Source: Atherix ibis (taxonomy: Eukaryota > Arthropoda > Insecta > Diptera > Athericidae). From it: a stretch of DNA of 64,000 bases. The first letter of the stretch is position 1. The number at the start of each line of letters is the position of its first letter. A model generated the notes under the pieces. That model was not told the DNA's origin. It was given only the letters and a program-made list of their open reading frames with translations, and searched no databases. The translations under genes were made by a program, and so were the position numbers. Location of the stretch: assembly GCA_958298945.1 (NCBI GenBank), contig OY282608.1, positions 76,742,806 to 76,806,805 on the forward strand, in the 5' to 3' direction. Of this stretch, positions 43,360 to 54,300 are shown in pieces.

Positions 43360-45280
43360 GTTGGCTTGTTGGCATGTTGGTTTCTTGGTTTGTTGGTTTC
43401 TTGGTTTGTTGACTTTTTGGTTTGTTGGTTTGCTCGTTTGTTGGTTTGTTGGTTTGTTGGTTTGTTGGTTTGTTGGCTTGTTGGTTTGTTGGTTTGTTGG
43501 TTTGTTGGTTTGTTGGTTTTTGGTTTGTAGACGTGTTTGTTTGTTGGTTTGTTCGTTTGTTCGTTTGTTGGCTTGTTGGTTTGTTGGTTTGTTGGTTTGT
43601 TGGTTTGTTGGTTTGTTGGTTTGTTGGTTTATTTGTTTGTTGGTTTGTTGGTTTGTTGATTTGTTGGTTTGTTTGTTTGTTGGTTTGTTGGTTTGTTGGT
43701 TTGTTGGTTTGTTGGTTTGTTGGTTTGTTTGTGTGTTGGTTTGTCCGTTTGTTGGCTTGTTGGTTTGTTGGCTTGTTGGTTTGTTGGCTTGTTGGCTTGT
43801 TGGCTTGTTGGCTTGTTGGTTTGTTGGTTTGTTGGTTTGTTGGTTTGTTGGTTTGTTGGTTTGTTGGTTTGTTGGCTTGTTGGCTTGTTGGTTTGTTGGT
43901 TTGTTGGTTTGTTGGTTTGTTGGTTTATTTGTTTGTTGGTTTGTTGGCTTGTTGGTTTGTTGGCTTGTTGGCTTGTTGGTTTGTTGGTTTGTTTGTTTGT
44001 TGGTTTGTTCGTTTGTTGGCTTATTGGTTTGTTTGCTTGTTGGCATGTTGGTTTGTTGGTTTGTTGGTTTGTTGGTTTGTTGGTTTGTTGGTTTGTTGGT
44101 TTGTTGGTTTGTTGGTTTGTTGGTTAGTTGGTTTGTTCGTTTGTTGGTTTTTTGGTTTGTTGGTTTGTTGGTTTGTTGGTTTTTTGGTTTGTTGGCTTTT
44201 TGGTTTGTTGGTTTTTTGGTTTGTTGGCTTGTTGGTTTGTTGGCTTGTTGGCTTGTTGGTTTGTTGGTTTGTTGGTTTGTTGGTTTGTTGGTTTGTTGGT
44301 TTGTTGGTTTGTTGGTTTGTTGGTTTGTTGGTTTGTTGGCTTGTTGGTTTGTTGGCTTGTGTGCTTGTTGGTTGTTGGTTTGTTGGTTTGTTGGTTTGTT
44401 GGTTTGTTGGTTTGTTGGTTTGTTGGTTTGTTGGTTTGTTGGTTTGTTGGTTTGTTGGTTTGTTGGTTTGTTGGTTTTTTGGTTTGTTGGTTTGTTGGTT
44501 TTTTGGTTTTTTGGTTTGTTTGTTTGTTGGTTTGTTCGTTTGTTGGCATGTTGGTTTGTTGGTTTGTTGGTTTGTTGGTTTTTTGGTTTGTTGGCTTGTT
44601 GGTTTGTTGGTTTTTTGGTTTGTTGGCTTGTTGGTTTGTTGGCTTGTTGGCTTGTTGGTTTGTTGGTTTGTTTATTTGTTGGTTTGTTGGTTTGTTGGTT
44701 TGTTGGTTTGTTGGTTTGTTGGTTTGTTGGTTTGTTGGCTTGTTGGTTTGTTGGCTTGTGTGCTTGTTGGTTGTTGGTTTGTTGGTTTGTTGGTGTGTTG
44801 GTTTGTTGGTTTATTGGTTTGTTGGTTTGTTGGTTTGTTGGTTTGTTGGTTTGTTGGTTTGTTGGTTTGTTGGTTTGTTGGTTTGTTGGTTTGTTGGTTT
44901 GTTTGTTTGTTGGTTTGTTCGTTTGTTGGCTTGTTGGTTTGTTCGTTTGTTATCTTGTTGGTTTGTTGGCTTGTTGGCTTGTTGGTTGTTGGTTTGTTGG
45001 TTTGTTAGTTTGTTTGTTTGTTGGTTTGTTCGTTTGTTGGCTTGTTGGTTTCTTGGTTTGTTCGTTTGTTGGCTTGTTGGTTTGTTGGCTTGTTTGCATG
45101 TTGGTTTCTTGGTTTGTTGGTTTGTTGGTTTGTTGGTTTTTTGGTTTGTTGGTTTGTTCGTTTGTTGGTTTGTTGGTTTGTTGGTTTGTTGGTTTGTTGG
45201 TTTGTTGGTTTGTTGGTTTGTTGGTTTGTTGGTTTGTTGGTTTGTTGGTTTGTTGGTTTGTTGGTTTGTTGGTTTGTTGG
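43360..45280 (+). repeat. 2,372-base spaced duplicate, left copy
   Basis: Everything from about 43360 to 45280 recurs exactly 2,372 bases downstream: CATG 43372 and 45744, GTAGACG 43527 and 45899, box B 44359 and 46731, and 44758 and 47130. Translating 1,587 bases from 43422 and from 45794 gives 528-residue strings that I read as identical, so the copies are nearly or wholly identical over at least 1.6 kb. Single-base oddities such as TTATCTTG near 44950 and TTGGTGTG near 44791 are shared. The youngest duplication visible here, or an assembly artefact. Confidence 0.85.
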
Positions 45281-45736
45281 TTTGTTGGTTTGTTGGTTTG
45301 TTGGTTTGTTTGTGTGTTGGTTTGTCCGTTTGTTGGCTTGTTGGTTTGTTGGCTTGTTGGTTTGTTGGCTTGTTGGCTTGTTGGCTTGTTGGCTTGTTGG
45401 TTTGTTGGTTTGTTGGTTTCTTGGTTTGTTGACTTTTTGGTTTGTTGGTTTGCTCGTTTGTTGGTTTGTTGGTTTGTTGGTTTGTTGGTTTGTTGGCTTG
45501 TTGGTTTGTTGGTTTGTTCGTTTGTTGGTTTGTTGGTTTGTTGGTTTGTTGGTTTGTTGGTTTGTTGGTTTGTTGGTTTGTTGGTTTGTTGGTTTGTTGG
45601 TTTGTTGGTTTGTTGGTTTGTTGGTTTGTTGGTTTGTTGGTTTGTTGGTTTGTTGGTTTGTTTGTGTGTTGGTTTGTCCGTTTGTTGGCTTGTTGGTTTG
45701 TTGGCTTGTTGGTTTGTTGGCTTGTTGGCTTGTTGG
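45281..45736 (+). repeat. Spacer with an internal 352-base repeat
   Basis: Between the two long copies, the GTGTGTTGG/GTCCG segment leading to TTGACTTTTTGG is present at about 45309-45440 and again at 45661-45790, a shift of 352 bases (44 monomers). The second instance restores the CATG and TTGGTTTC monomers that the first lacks, and it runs into the right copy. Confidence 0.65.
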
Positions 45737-47652
45737 CTTGTTGGCATGTTGGTTTCTTGGTTTGTTGGTTTCTTGGTTTGTTGACTTTTTGGTTTGTTGG
45801 TTTGCTCGTTTGTTGGTTTGTTGGTTTGTTGGTTTGTTGGTTTGTTGGCTTGTTGGTTTGTTGGTTTGTTGGTTTGTTGGTTTGTTGGTTTTTGGTTTGT
45901 AGACGTGTTTGTTTGTTGGTTTGTTCGTTTGTTCGTTTGTTGGCTTGTTGGTTTGTTGGTTTGTTGGTTTGTTGGTTTGTTGGTTTGTTGGTTTGTTGGT
46001 TTATTTGTTTGTTGGTTTGTTGGTTTGTTGATTTGTTGGTTTGTTTGTTTGTTGGTTTGTTGGTTTGTTGGTTTGTTGGTTTGTTGGTTTGTTGGTTTGT
46101 TTGTGTGTTGGTTTGTCCGTTTGTTGGCTTGTTGGTTTGTTGGCTTGTTGGTTTGTTGGCTTGTTGGCTTGTTGGCTTGTTGGCTTGTTGGTTTGTTGGT
46201 TTGTTGGTTTGTTGGTTTGTTGGTTTGTTGGTTTGTTGGTTTGTTGGCTTGTTGGCTTGTTGGTTTGTTGGTTTGTTGGTTTGTTGGTTTGTTGGTTTAT
46301 TTGTTTGTTGGTTTGTTGGCTTGTTGGTTTGTTGGCTTGTTGGCTTGTTGGTTTGTTGGTTTGTTTGTTTGTTGGTTTGTTCGTTTGTTGGCTTATTGGT
46401 TTGTTTGCTTGTTGGCATGTTGGTTTGTTGGTTTGTTGGTTTGTTGGTTTGTTGGTTTGTTGGTTTGTTGGTTTGTTGGTTTGTTGGTTTGTTGGTTAGT
46501 TGGTTTGTTCGTTTGTTGGTTTTTTGGTTTGTTGGTTTGTTGGTTTGTTGGTTTTTTGGTTTGTTGGCTTTTTGGTTTGTTGGTTTTTTGGTTTGTTGGC
46601 TTGTTGGTTTGTTGGCTTGTTGGCTTGTTGGTTTGTTGGTTTGTTGGTTTGTTGGTTTGTTGGTTTGTTGGTTTGTTGGTTTGTTGGTTTGTTGGTTTGT
46701 TGGTTTGTTGGCTTGTTGGTTTGTTGGCTTGTGTGCTTGTTGGTTGTTGGTTTGTTGGTTTGTTGGTTTGTTGGTTTGTTGGTTTGTTGGTTTGTTGGTT
46801 TGTTGGTTTGTTGGTTTGTTGGTTTGTTGGTTTGTTGGTTTGTTGGTTTTTTGGTTTGTTGGTTTGTTGGTTTTTTGGTTTTTTGGTTTGTTTGTTTGTT
46901 GGTTTGTTCGTTTGTTGGCATGTTGGTTTGTTGGTTTGTTGGTTTGTTGGTTTTTTGGTTTGTTGGCTTGTTGGTTTGTTGGTTTTTTGGTTTGTTGGCT
47001 TGTTGGTTTGTTGGCTTGTTGGCTTGTTGGTTTGTTGGTTTGTTTATTTGTTGGTTTGTTGGTTTGTTGGTTTGTTGGTTTGTTGGTTTGTTGGTTTGTT
47101 GGTTTGTTGGCTTGTTGGTTTGTTGGCTTGTGTGCTTGTTGGTTGTTGGTTTGTTGGTTTGTTGGTGTGTTGGTTTGTTGGTTTATTGGTTTGTTGGTTT
47201 GTTGGTTTGTTGGTTTGTTGGTTTGTTGGTTTGTTGGTTTGTTGGTTTGTTGGTTTGTTGGTTTGTTGGTTTGTTTGTTTGTTGGTTTGTTCGTTTGTTG
47301 GCTTGTTGGTTTGTTCGTTTGTTATCTTGTTGGTTTGTTGGCTTGTTGGCTTGTTGGTTGTTGGTTTGTTGGTTTGTTAGTTTGTTTGTTTGTTGGTTTG
47401 TTCGTTTGTTGGCTTGTTGGTTTCTTGGTTTGTTCGTTTGTTGGCTTGTTGGTTTGTTGGCTTGTTTGCATGTTGGTTTCTTGGTTTGTTGGTTTGTTGG
47501 TTTGTTGGTTTTTTGGTTTGTTGGTTTGTTCGTTTGTTGGTTTGTTGGTTTGTTGGTTTGTTGGTTTGTTGGTTTGTTGGTTTGTTGGTTTGTTGGTTTG
47601 TTGGTTTGTTGGTTTGTTGGTTTGTTGGTTTGTTGGTTTGTTGGTTTGTTGG
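45737..47652 (+). repeat. 2,372-base spaced duplicate, right copy
   Basis: It repeats the left copy at an exact shift of 2,372 bases with no visible indel. The order separates only near 47652, where box A (47663) follows in place of the GTGTGTTGG segment found at 45309. The shift is 4 modulo 8, so the copies sit half a monomer out of register. Confidence 0.85.
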
Positions 47653-49000
47653 TTTTTGGTTTGTAGGCGTGTTTGTTTGTTGGTTTGTTGGTTTGTTCGT
47701 TTGTTCGTTTGTTGGCTTGTTGGTTTGTTGGCTTGTTGGTTTGTTGGTTTGTTGGTTTGTTGGTTTGTTGGTTTGTTGGTTTGTTGGTTTATTTGTTTGT
47801 TGGTTTGTTGGTTTGTTGATTTGTTGGTTTGTTTGTTTGTTGGTTTGTTGGTTTGTTGGTTTGTTGTTTTGTTGGTTTGTTGGTTTGTTTGTGTATTGCT
47901 TTGTCCGTTTGTTGGCTTGTTGGTTTGCTGGCTTGTTTTCTTGTTGGCTTGTTGGTTTGTTGGTTTGTTGGTTTGTTGGTTTGTTGGTTTGTTGGTTTGT
48001 TGGTTTGTTGGTTTGTTGGTTTGTTGGCTTATTGGTTTGTTGGTTTGTTGGTTTGTTGGTTTGTTGGTTTGTTGGTTTATTTGTTTGTTGGTTTGTTGGC
48101 TTGTTGGTTTGTTGGCTTGTTGGCTTGTTGGTTTGTTGGTTTGTTTGTTTGTTGGTTTGTTCGTTTGTTGGCTTATTGGTTTGTTGGCTTGTTGGCTTGT
48201 TGGCTTGTTGGCATGTTCGTTTGTTGGTTTGTTGGTTTGTTTGTTTGTTGGTTTGTTGGTTTGTTGGTTTGTTGGTTTGTTGGTTAGTTGGTTTGTTGGT
48301 TTGTTGGTTTGTTGGTTTGTTGGTTTGTTGGTTTGTTGGTTTGTTGGTTTGTTGGTTTGTTGGTTTGTTGGTTTGTTGGTTTGTTGGTTTGTTGGTTTTT
48401 TGGTTTGTTGGCTTATTGGTTTGTTGGTTTGTTGGTTTGGTGATTTGTTGGTTTGTTGGTTCCTTCGTTTGTTGTTTTTTTTTGGTTTGTTGGCTTGTTG
48501 GTTTGTTGGTTTGTTGGTTTGTTGGTTTGTTGGTTTGTTGGTTTGTTGGTTTGTTTGTTTGTTGGTTTGTTCGTTTGTTGGCTTGTTGGTTTGTTGGTTT
48601 GTTGGTTTGTTGGCTTGTTGGTTTGTTGGCTTGTTGGCATGTTGGTTTCTTGGTTTGTTGGTTTCTTGGTTTATTGGTTTTTTGGTTTGTTGGTTTGCTC
48701 GTTTGTTGGTTTGTTGGTTTGTTGGTTTGTTGGTTTGTTGGTTTGTTGGTTTGTTGGTTTGTTGGTTTGTTTGTTTTTGGTTTGTGGGCGTGTTTGTTTG
48801 TTGGTTTGTTGGTTTGTTCGTTTGTTCGTTTGTTGGCTTGTTGGTTTGTTGGTTTGTTAGTTTGTTGGTTTGTTGGTTTGTTGGTTTGTTGGTTTATTTG
48901 TTTGTTGGTTTGTTGGTTTGTTGGTTTGTTTGTTTTTGGTTTGTGGGCGTGTTTGTTTGTTGGTTTGTTGGTTTGTTCGTTTGTTCGTTTGTTGGCTTAT
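47653..49000 (+). repeat. Segment with a 159-base duplication
   Basis: GTGGGCG appears at 48784 and 48943, each followed by TTCGTTTG pairs and TTGGCTTG or TTGGCTTA, a tandem repeat of 159 bases. Upstream, box A 47663, a GTATTGCTTTG variant near 47892 and box C 48458 with its T-run resemble the order at 32.4-33.3 and 35.8-36.6 kb, with internal losses. Confidence 0.65.
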
Positions 49001-50620
49001 TGGTTTGTTGGTTTGTTAGTTTGTTGGTTTGTTGGTTTGTTGGTTTGTTGGTTTATTTGTTTGTTGGTTTGTTGGCTTGTTGGCTTGTTGGTTTGTTGAT
49101 TTGTTGGTTTGTTTGTTTGTTGGTTTGTTGGTTTGTTGGTTTGTTGGTTTGTTGGTTTGTTGGTTTGTTTGTGTGTTGGTTTGTCCGTTTGTTGGCTTGT
49201 TGGCTTTTTGGTTTGTTGGCTTGTTGGCTTGTTGGTTTGTTGGTTTGTTGGTTTGTTGGTTTGTTGGTTTGTTGGTTTGTTGGCTTGTTGGCTTGTTGGT
49301 TTGGTGGTTTGTTGGTTTGTTGGTTTGTTGGTTTATTTGTTTGTTGGTTTGTTGGCATGTTGGTTTGTTGGTTTGTTGGTTTGTTGGTTTGTTGGTTTGT
49401 TGGTTTGTTGGTTTGTTGGTTTGTTGGTTTTTTGGTTTGTTGGTTTGTTGGTTTGTTGGTTTGTTGGTTTGTTGGTTTGTTGGTTTGTTGGTTGGTTGGT
49501 TTGTTCGTTTGTTGGTTTTTTGGTTTGTTGGTTTGTTGGTTTTTTGGTTTGTTGGCTTGTTGGTTTGTTGGTTTTTTGGTTTGTTGGCTTGTTGGTTTGT
49601 TAACTTGTTGGCTTGTTGGTTTGTAGGTTTGTTGGTTTGTTGGTTTGTTGGTTTGTTGGTTTGTTGGTTTGTTGGTTTGTTGGTTTGTTGGCTTGTTGGT
49701 TTGTTGGCTTGTGTGCTTGTTGGTTGTTGGTTTGTTGGTTTGTTGGTTTGTTGGTTTGTTGGTTTGTTTGTTTGTTGGTTTGTTGGTTTGTTGGTTTGTT
49801 GGTTTTTGGTTTGTAGGTGTGTTTGTTTGTTGGTTTTTTGGTTTGTTGGTTTGTTGGTTTGGTGGTTTGTTGGTTTGTTGTTTTGTTGGCTTGTTGGCTT
49901 GTTGGTTTGTTGGTTTGTTGGTTTGTTGGTTTTTTGGTTTGTTGGTTTGTTGGTTTTTTGGTTTTTTGGTTTGTTTGTTTGTTGGTTTGTTGGTTTGTTG
50001 GTTTGTTGGTTTGTTGGTTTGTTGGTTTGTTGGTTTTTGGTTTGTAGGTGTGTTTGTTTGTTGGTTTTTTGGTTTGTTGGTTTGTTGGTTTGTTGGTTTG
50101 TTGGTTTGTTGTTTTGATGGCTTGTTGGCTTGTTGGTTTGTTGGTTTGTTGGTTTGTTGGTTTGTTGGTTTGTTGGTTTATTTGTTTGTTGGTTTGTTGG
50201 CTTGTTGGTTTGTTCTCTTGTTGGCTTGTTGGTTTGTTGGTTTGTTTGTTTGTTGGTTTGTTCGTTTGTTGGCTTATTGATTTGTTGGCTTGTGGGCTTG
50301 TTGGCATGTTGGTTTGTTGGTTTGTTGGTTTGTTGGTTTGTTGGTTTGTTGGTTTGTTGGTTTGTTGGTTTGTTGGTTTGTTGGTTTGCTCGTTTGTTGG
50401 TTTGTTGGTTTGTTGGTTTGTTGGTTTGTTGGTTTGTTGGTTTGTTCATTTGTTTGTTTTTGGTTTGTAGGCGTGTTTGTTTGTTGGTTTGTTCGTTTGT
50501 TCATTTGTTGGCTTGTTGGTTTGTTGGTTTGTTGGTTTGTTGGTTTGTTGGTTTGTTGGTTTGTTGGTTTATTTGTTTGTTGGTTTGTTGGTTTGTTGAT
50601 TTGTTGGTTTGTTTGTTTGT
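48943..50620 (+). repeat. 2.8-3.0 kb higher-order unit, copy 1
   Basis: GTGGGCG 48943, GTCCG near 49182, box B 49711, GTAGGTG 49813 and GTGGGCTTG near 50290 match 51755, about 51989, 52645, 52835 and 53304. The offset grows from 2812 to about 3022, so several indels separate the copies. GTTAACTTG near 49600 recurs near 52535. The copy includes a 231-base tandem repeat (49813 and 50044). Confidence 0.68.
49800..50050 (+). repeat. 231-base box A repeat
   Basis: Two box A cores of the GTAGGTG form stand at 49813 and 50044, each followed by a T-run monomer and a TTGTTTTG or TTGTTTTGATGG irregularity. A matching pair, 52835 and 53058 (223 bases apart), lies in the next unit, with GTAAGTG in the second member. 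Confidence 0.7.
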
Positions 50621-51754
50621 TCGTTTGTTGGCTTATTGGTTTGTTGGCTTGTTGGCTTGTTGGCATGTTCGTTTGTTGGTTTGTTGGTTTGTTGGTTTGT
50701 TGGTTGGTTTGTTTGTTGGTTTGTTGGTTTGTTGGTTTGTTGGTTTGTTGGTTTGTTGGTTTGTTGGTTTGTTGGTTTGTTGGTTTGTTGGTTTGTTGGT
50801 TTGTTGGTTTGTTGGTTTGTTGGTTTGTTGGTTTTTTGGTTTGTTGGCTTATTGGTTTGTTGGTTTGTTGGTTTGGTGATTTGTTGGTTTGTTGGTTCCT
50901 TCGTTTGTTGGTTTTTTTTGGTTTGTTGGCTTGTTGGTTTGTTGGTTTGTTGGTTTGTTGGTTTGTTGGTTTGTTTGTTTGTTGGTTTGTTCGTTTGTTG
51001 GCTTGTTGGTTTATTCGTTTGTTGGCTTGTTGGTTTGTTGGCTTGTTGGTATGTTGGTTTCTTGGTTTGTTGGTTTGTTGGTTTGTTGGTTTGTTGGTTT
51101 GTTGGTTTGTTTGTTTGTTGGTTTGTTCGTTTGTTGGCTTGTTGGTTTGTTGGTTTGTTCGTTTGTTGGCTTGTTGGTTTGTTGGCTTGTTGGCATGTTG
51201 GTTTCTTGGTTTGTTGGTTTCTTGGTTTGTTGGTTTTTTGGTTTGTTGGTTTGCTCGTTTGTTGGTTTGTTGGTTTGTTGGTTTGTTGGTTTGTTGGTTT
51301 GTTGGTTTGTTGGTTTGTTGGTTTGTTTGTTTTTGGTTTGTGGGCGTGTTTGTTTGTTGGTTTGTTGGTTTGTTCGTTTGTTCGTTTGTTGGCTTGTTGG
51401 TTTGTTGGTTTGTTAGTTTGTTGGTTTGTTGGTTTGTTGGTTTGTTGGTTTATTTGTTTGTTGGTTTGTTGGCTTGTTGGCTTGTTGGTTTGTTGATTTG
51501 TTGGTTTGTTTGTTTGTTGGTTTGTTGGTTTGTTTGTTTGTTGGTTTGTTGGTTTGTTCGTTTGTTGGCTTGTTGGTTTGTTGGCTTGTTGGCATGTTGG
51601 TTTCTTGGTTTGTTGGTTTCTTGGTTTGTTGGTTTTTTGGTTTGTTGGTTTGCTCTTTTGTTGGTTTGTTGGTTTGTTGGTTTGTTGGTTTGTTGGTTTG
51701 TTGGTTTGTTGGTTTGTTGGTTTGTTGGTTTGTTGGTTTGTTTGTTTTTGGTTT
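50621..51754 (+). repeat. T-run box C to GTGGGCG segment
   Basis: Box C 50894 (T-run form) leads through TTATTCG, TTGGTATG, CATG with two TTGGTTTC, and TTGCTCG to GTGGGCG at 51340. The same order occurs at 33284-33786 and 36601-37103 (502 bases each), and in shortened form at 48458-48784. Here the span is 446. The part after 51340 repeats its CATG-TTTC-GTGGGCG portion, ending at 51755. Confidence 0.68.
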
Positions 51755-54300
51755 GTGGGCGTGTTTGTTTGTTGGTTTGTTGGTTTGTTCGTTTGTTCGT
51801 TTGTTGGCTTGTTGGTTTGTTGCTTTGTTAGTTTGTTGGTTTCTTGGTTTGTTGGTTTGTTGGTTTATTTGTTTGTTGGTTTGTTGGCTTGTTGGCTTGT
51901 TGGTTTGTTGATTTGTTGGTTTGTTTGTTTGTTGGTTTGTTGGTTTGTTGGTTTGTTGGTTTTGTTGGTTTGTTTGTGTGTTGGTTTGTCCGTTTGTTGG
52001 CTTGTTGGCTTGTTGGTTTGTTGGCTTGTTGGATTGTTGGTTTGTTGGTTTGTTGGTTTGTTGGTTTGTTGGTTTGTTGGTTTGTTGGCTTGTTGGCTTG
52101 TTGGTTTGGTGGTTTGTTGGTTTGTTGGTTTGTTGGTTTATTTGTTTGTTGGTTTGTTGGCATGTTGGTTTGTTGGTTTGTTGGTTTGTTGGTTTGTTGG
52201 TTTGTTGGTTTGTTGGTTTGTTGGTTTGTTGGTTTTTTGGTTTGTTGGCTTATTGGTTTGTTGGTTTGTTGGTTTGGTGGTTTGTTGGTTTGTTGGTTCC
52301 TTCGTTTGTTGGTTTTTCTGGTTTGTTGGTTTGTTGGTTTGTTGGTTTGTTGGCTTGTCTGTTTGTTGGTTTGTTGGTTTGTTGGTTTGTTGGTTTGTTG
52401 GTTTGTTGGTTTGTTGGTTTGTTGGTTAGTTGGTTTGTTCGTTTGTTGGTTTTTTGGTTTGTTGGTTTGTTGGTTTTTTGGTTTGTTGGCTTGTTGGTTT
52501 GTTGGTTTTTTGGTTTGTTGGCTTGTTGGTTTGTTAACTTGTTGGCTTGTTGGTTTGTAGGTTTGTTGGTTTGTTGGTTTGTTGGTTTGTTGGTTTGTTG
52601 GTTTGTTGGTTTGTTGGTTTGTTGGCATGTTGGTTTGTTGGCTTGTGTGCTTGTTGGTTGTTGGTTTGTTGGTTTGTTGGTTTGTTGGTTTGTTGGTTTG
52701 TTGGTTTGTTGGTTTGTTGGTTTGTTGGTTTTTTGGTTTGTTGGTTTGTTGGTTTTTTGGTTTTTTGGTTTGTTTGTTTGTTGGTTTGTTGGTTTGTTGG
52801 TTTGTTGGTTTGTTGGTTTGTTGGTTTTTGGTTTGTAGGTGTGTTTGTTTGTTGGTTTTTTGGTTTGTTGGTTTGTTGGTTTGTTGGTTTGTTGGTTTGT
52901 TGGTTTGTTGTTTTGTTGGCTTGTTGGCTTGTTGGTTTGTTGGTTTGTTGGTTTGTTGGTTTTTTGGTTTGTTGGTTTGTTGGTTTTTTGGTTTTTTGGT
53001 TTGTTTGTTTGTTGGTTTGTTGGTTTGTTGGTTTGTTGGTTTGTTGGTTTTTGGTTTGTAAGTGTGTTTGTTTGTTGGTTTTTTGGTTTGTTGGTTTGTT
53101 GGTTTGTTGGTTTGTTGGTTTGTTGTTTTGTTGGCTTGTTGGCTTGTTGGTTTGTTGGTTTGTTGGTTTGTTCGTTTGTTGGTTTGTTGGTTTATTTGTT
53201 TGTTGGTTTGTTGGCTTGTTGGTTTGTTCTCTTGTTGGCTTGTCTGTTTGTTGGTTTGTTTGTTTGTTGGTTTGTTCGTTTGTTGGCTTATTGATTTGTT
53301 GGCTTGTGGGCTTGTTGGCATGTTGGTTTGTTGGTTTGTTGGTTTGTTGGTTTGTTGGTTTGTTGGTTTGTTGGTTTGTTGGTTTGTTGGTTTGTTGGTT
53401 TGCTCGTTTGTTGGTTTGTTGGTTTGTTGGTTTGTTGGTTTGTTAGTTTGTTGGTTTGTTGGTTTGTTGGTTTGTTGGTTTGTTGGTTTGTTCGTTTGTT
53501 TGTTTTTGGTTTGTAGGCGTGTTTGTTTGTTGGTTTGTTCGTTTGTTCATTTGTTGGCTTGTTGGTTTGTTGGTTTGTTGGTTTGTTGGTTTGTTGGTTT
53601 GTTGGTTTGTTGGTTTATTTGTTTGTTGGTTTGTTGGTTTGTTGATTTGTTGGTTTGTTTGTTTGTTGGTTTGTTGGTTTGTTGGTTTGTTGGTTTGTTG
53701 GTTTGTTGGTTTGTTGGTTTGTTTGTGTGTTGGTTTGTCCGTTTGTTGGCTTGTTGGTTTGTTGGCTTGTTGGTTTGTTGGCTAGTTGGCTTGTTGGTTT
53801 GTTGGTTTGTTGGTTTGTTGGTTTGTTGGCTTGTTAGCTTGTTGGTTTGTTGGTTTGTTGGTTTGTTGGTTTGTTGGTTTATTTGTTTGTTGGTTTGTTG
53901 GCTTGTTGGTTTGTTGGCTTGTTGGCTTGTTGGTTTGTTGGTTTGTTTGTTTGTTGGTTTGTTCGTTTGTTGGCTTATTGGTTTGTTTGCTTGTTGGCTT
54001 GTTGGCATGTTGGTTTGTTGGTTTGTTGGTTTGTTGGTTTGTTGGTTTGTTGGTTTGTTGGTTTGTTGGTTCGTTGGTTTGTTGGTTTGTTGGTTTGTTG
54101 GTTTGTTGGTTTGTTGGTTTGTTGGTTTGTTGGTTTGTTGGTTTGTTGGGTTGTTGGTTTTTTGGTTTGTTGGCTTATTGGTTTGTTGGTTTGTTGGTTT
54201 GGTGGTTTGTTGGTTTGTTGGTTCCTTCGTTTGTTGGTTTTTGTGGTTTGTTGGTTTGTTGGTTTGTTGGCTTGTTGGTTTGTTGGTTTGTTGGTTTGTT
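51755..54300 (+). repeat. 2.8-3.0 kb higher-order unit, copy 2, and dispersed block
   Basis: The first part, to about 53.6 kb, matches 48943-50620. From 53058 to 54250 it carries the fullest third copy of the GTGGGCTTG block described at 26.0 and 38.35 kb: box A 53058 and 53513, GTCCG near 53738, and box C 54220 of the rare TTTTTGTGG form. A GGCTAGTTGG variant near 53781 is private. Confidence 0.7.
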
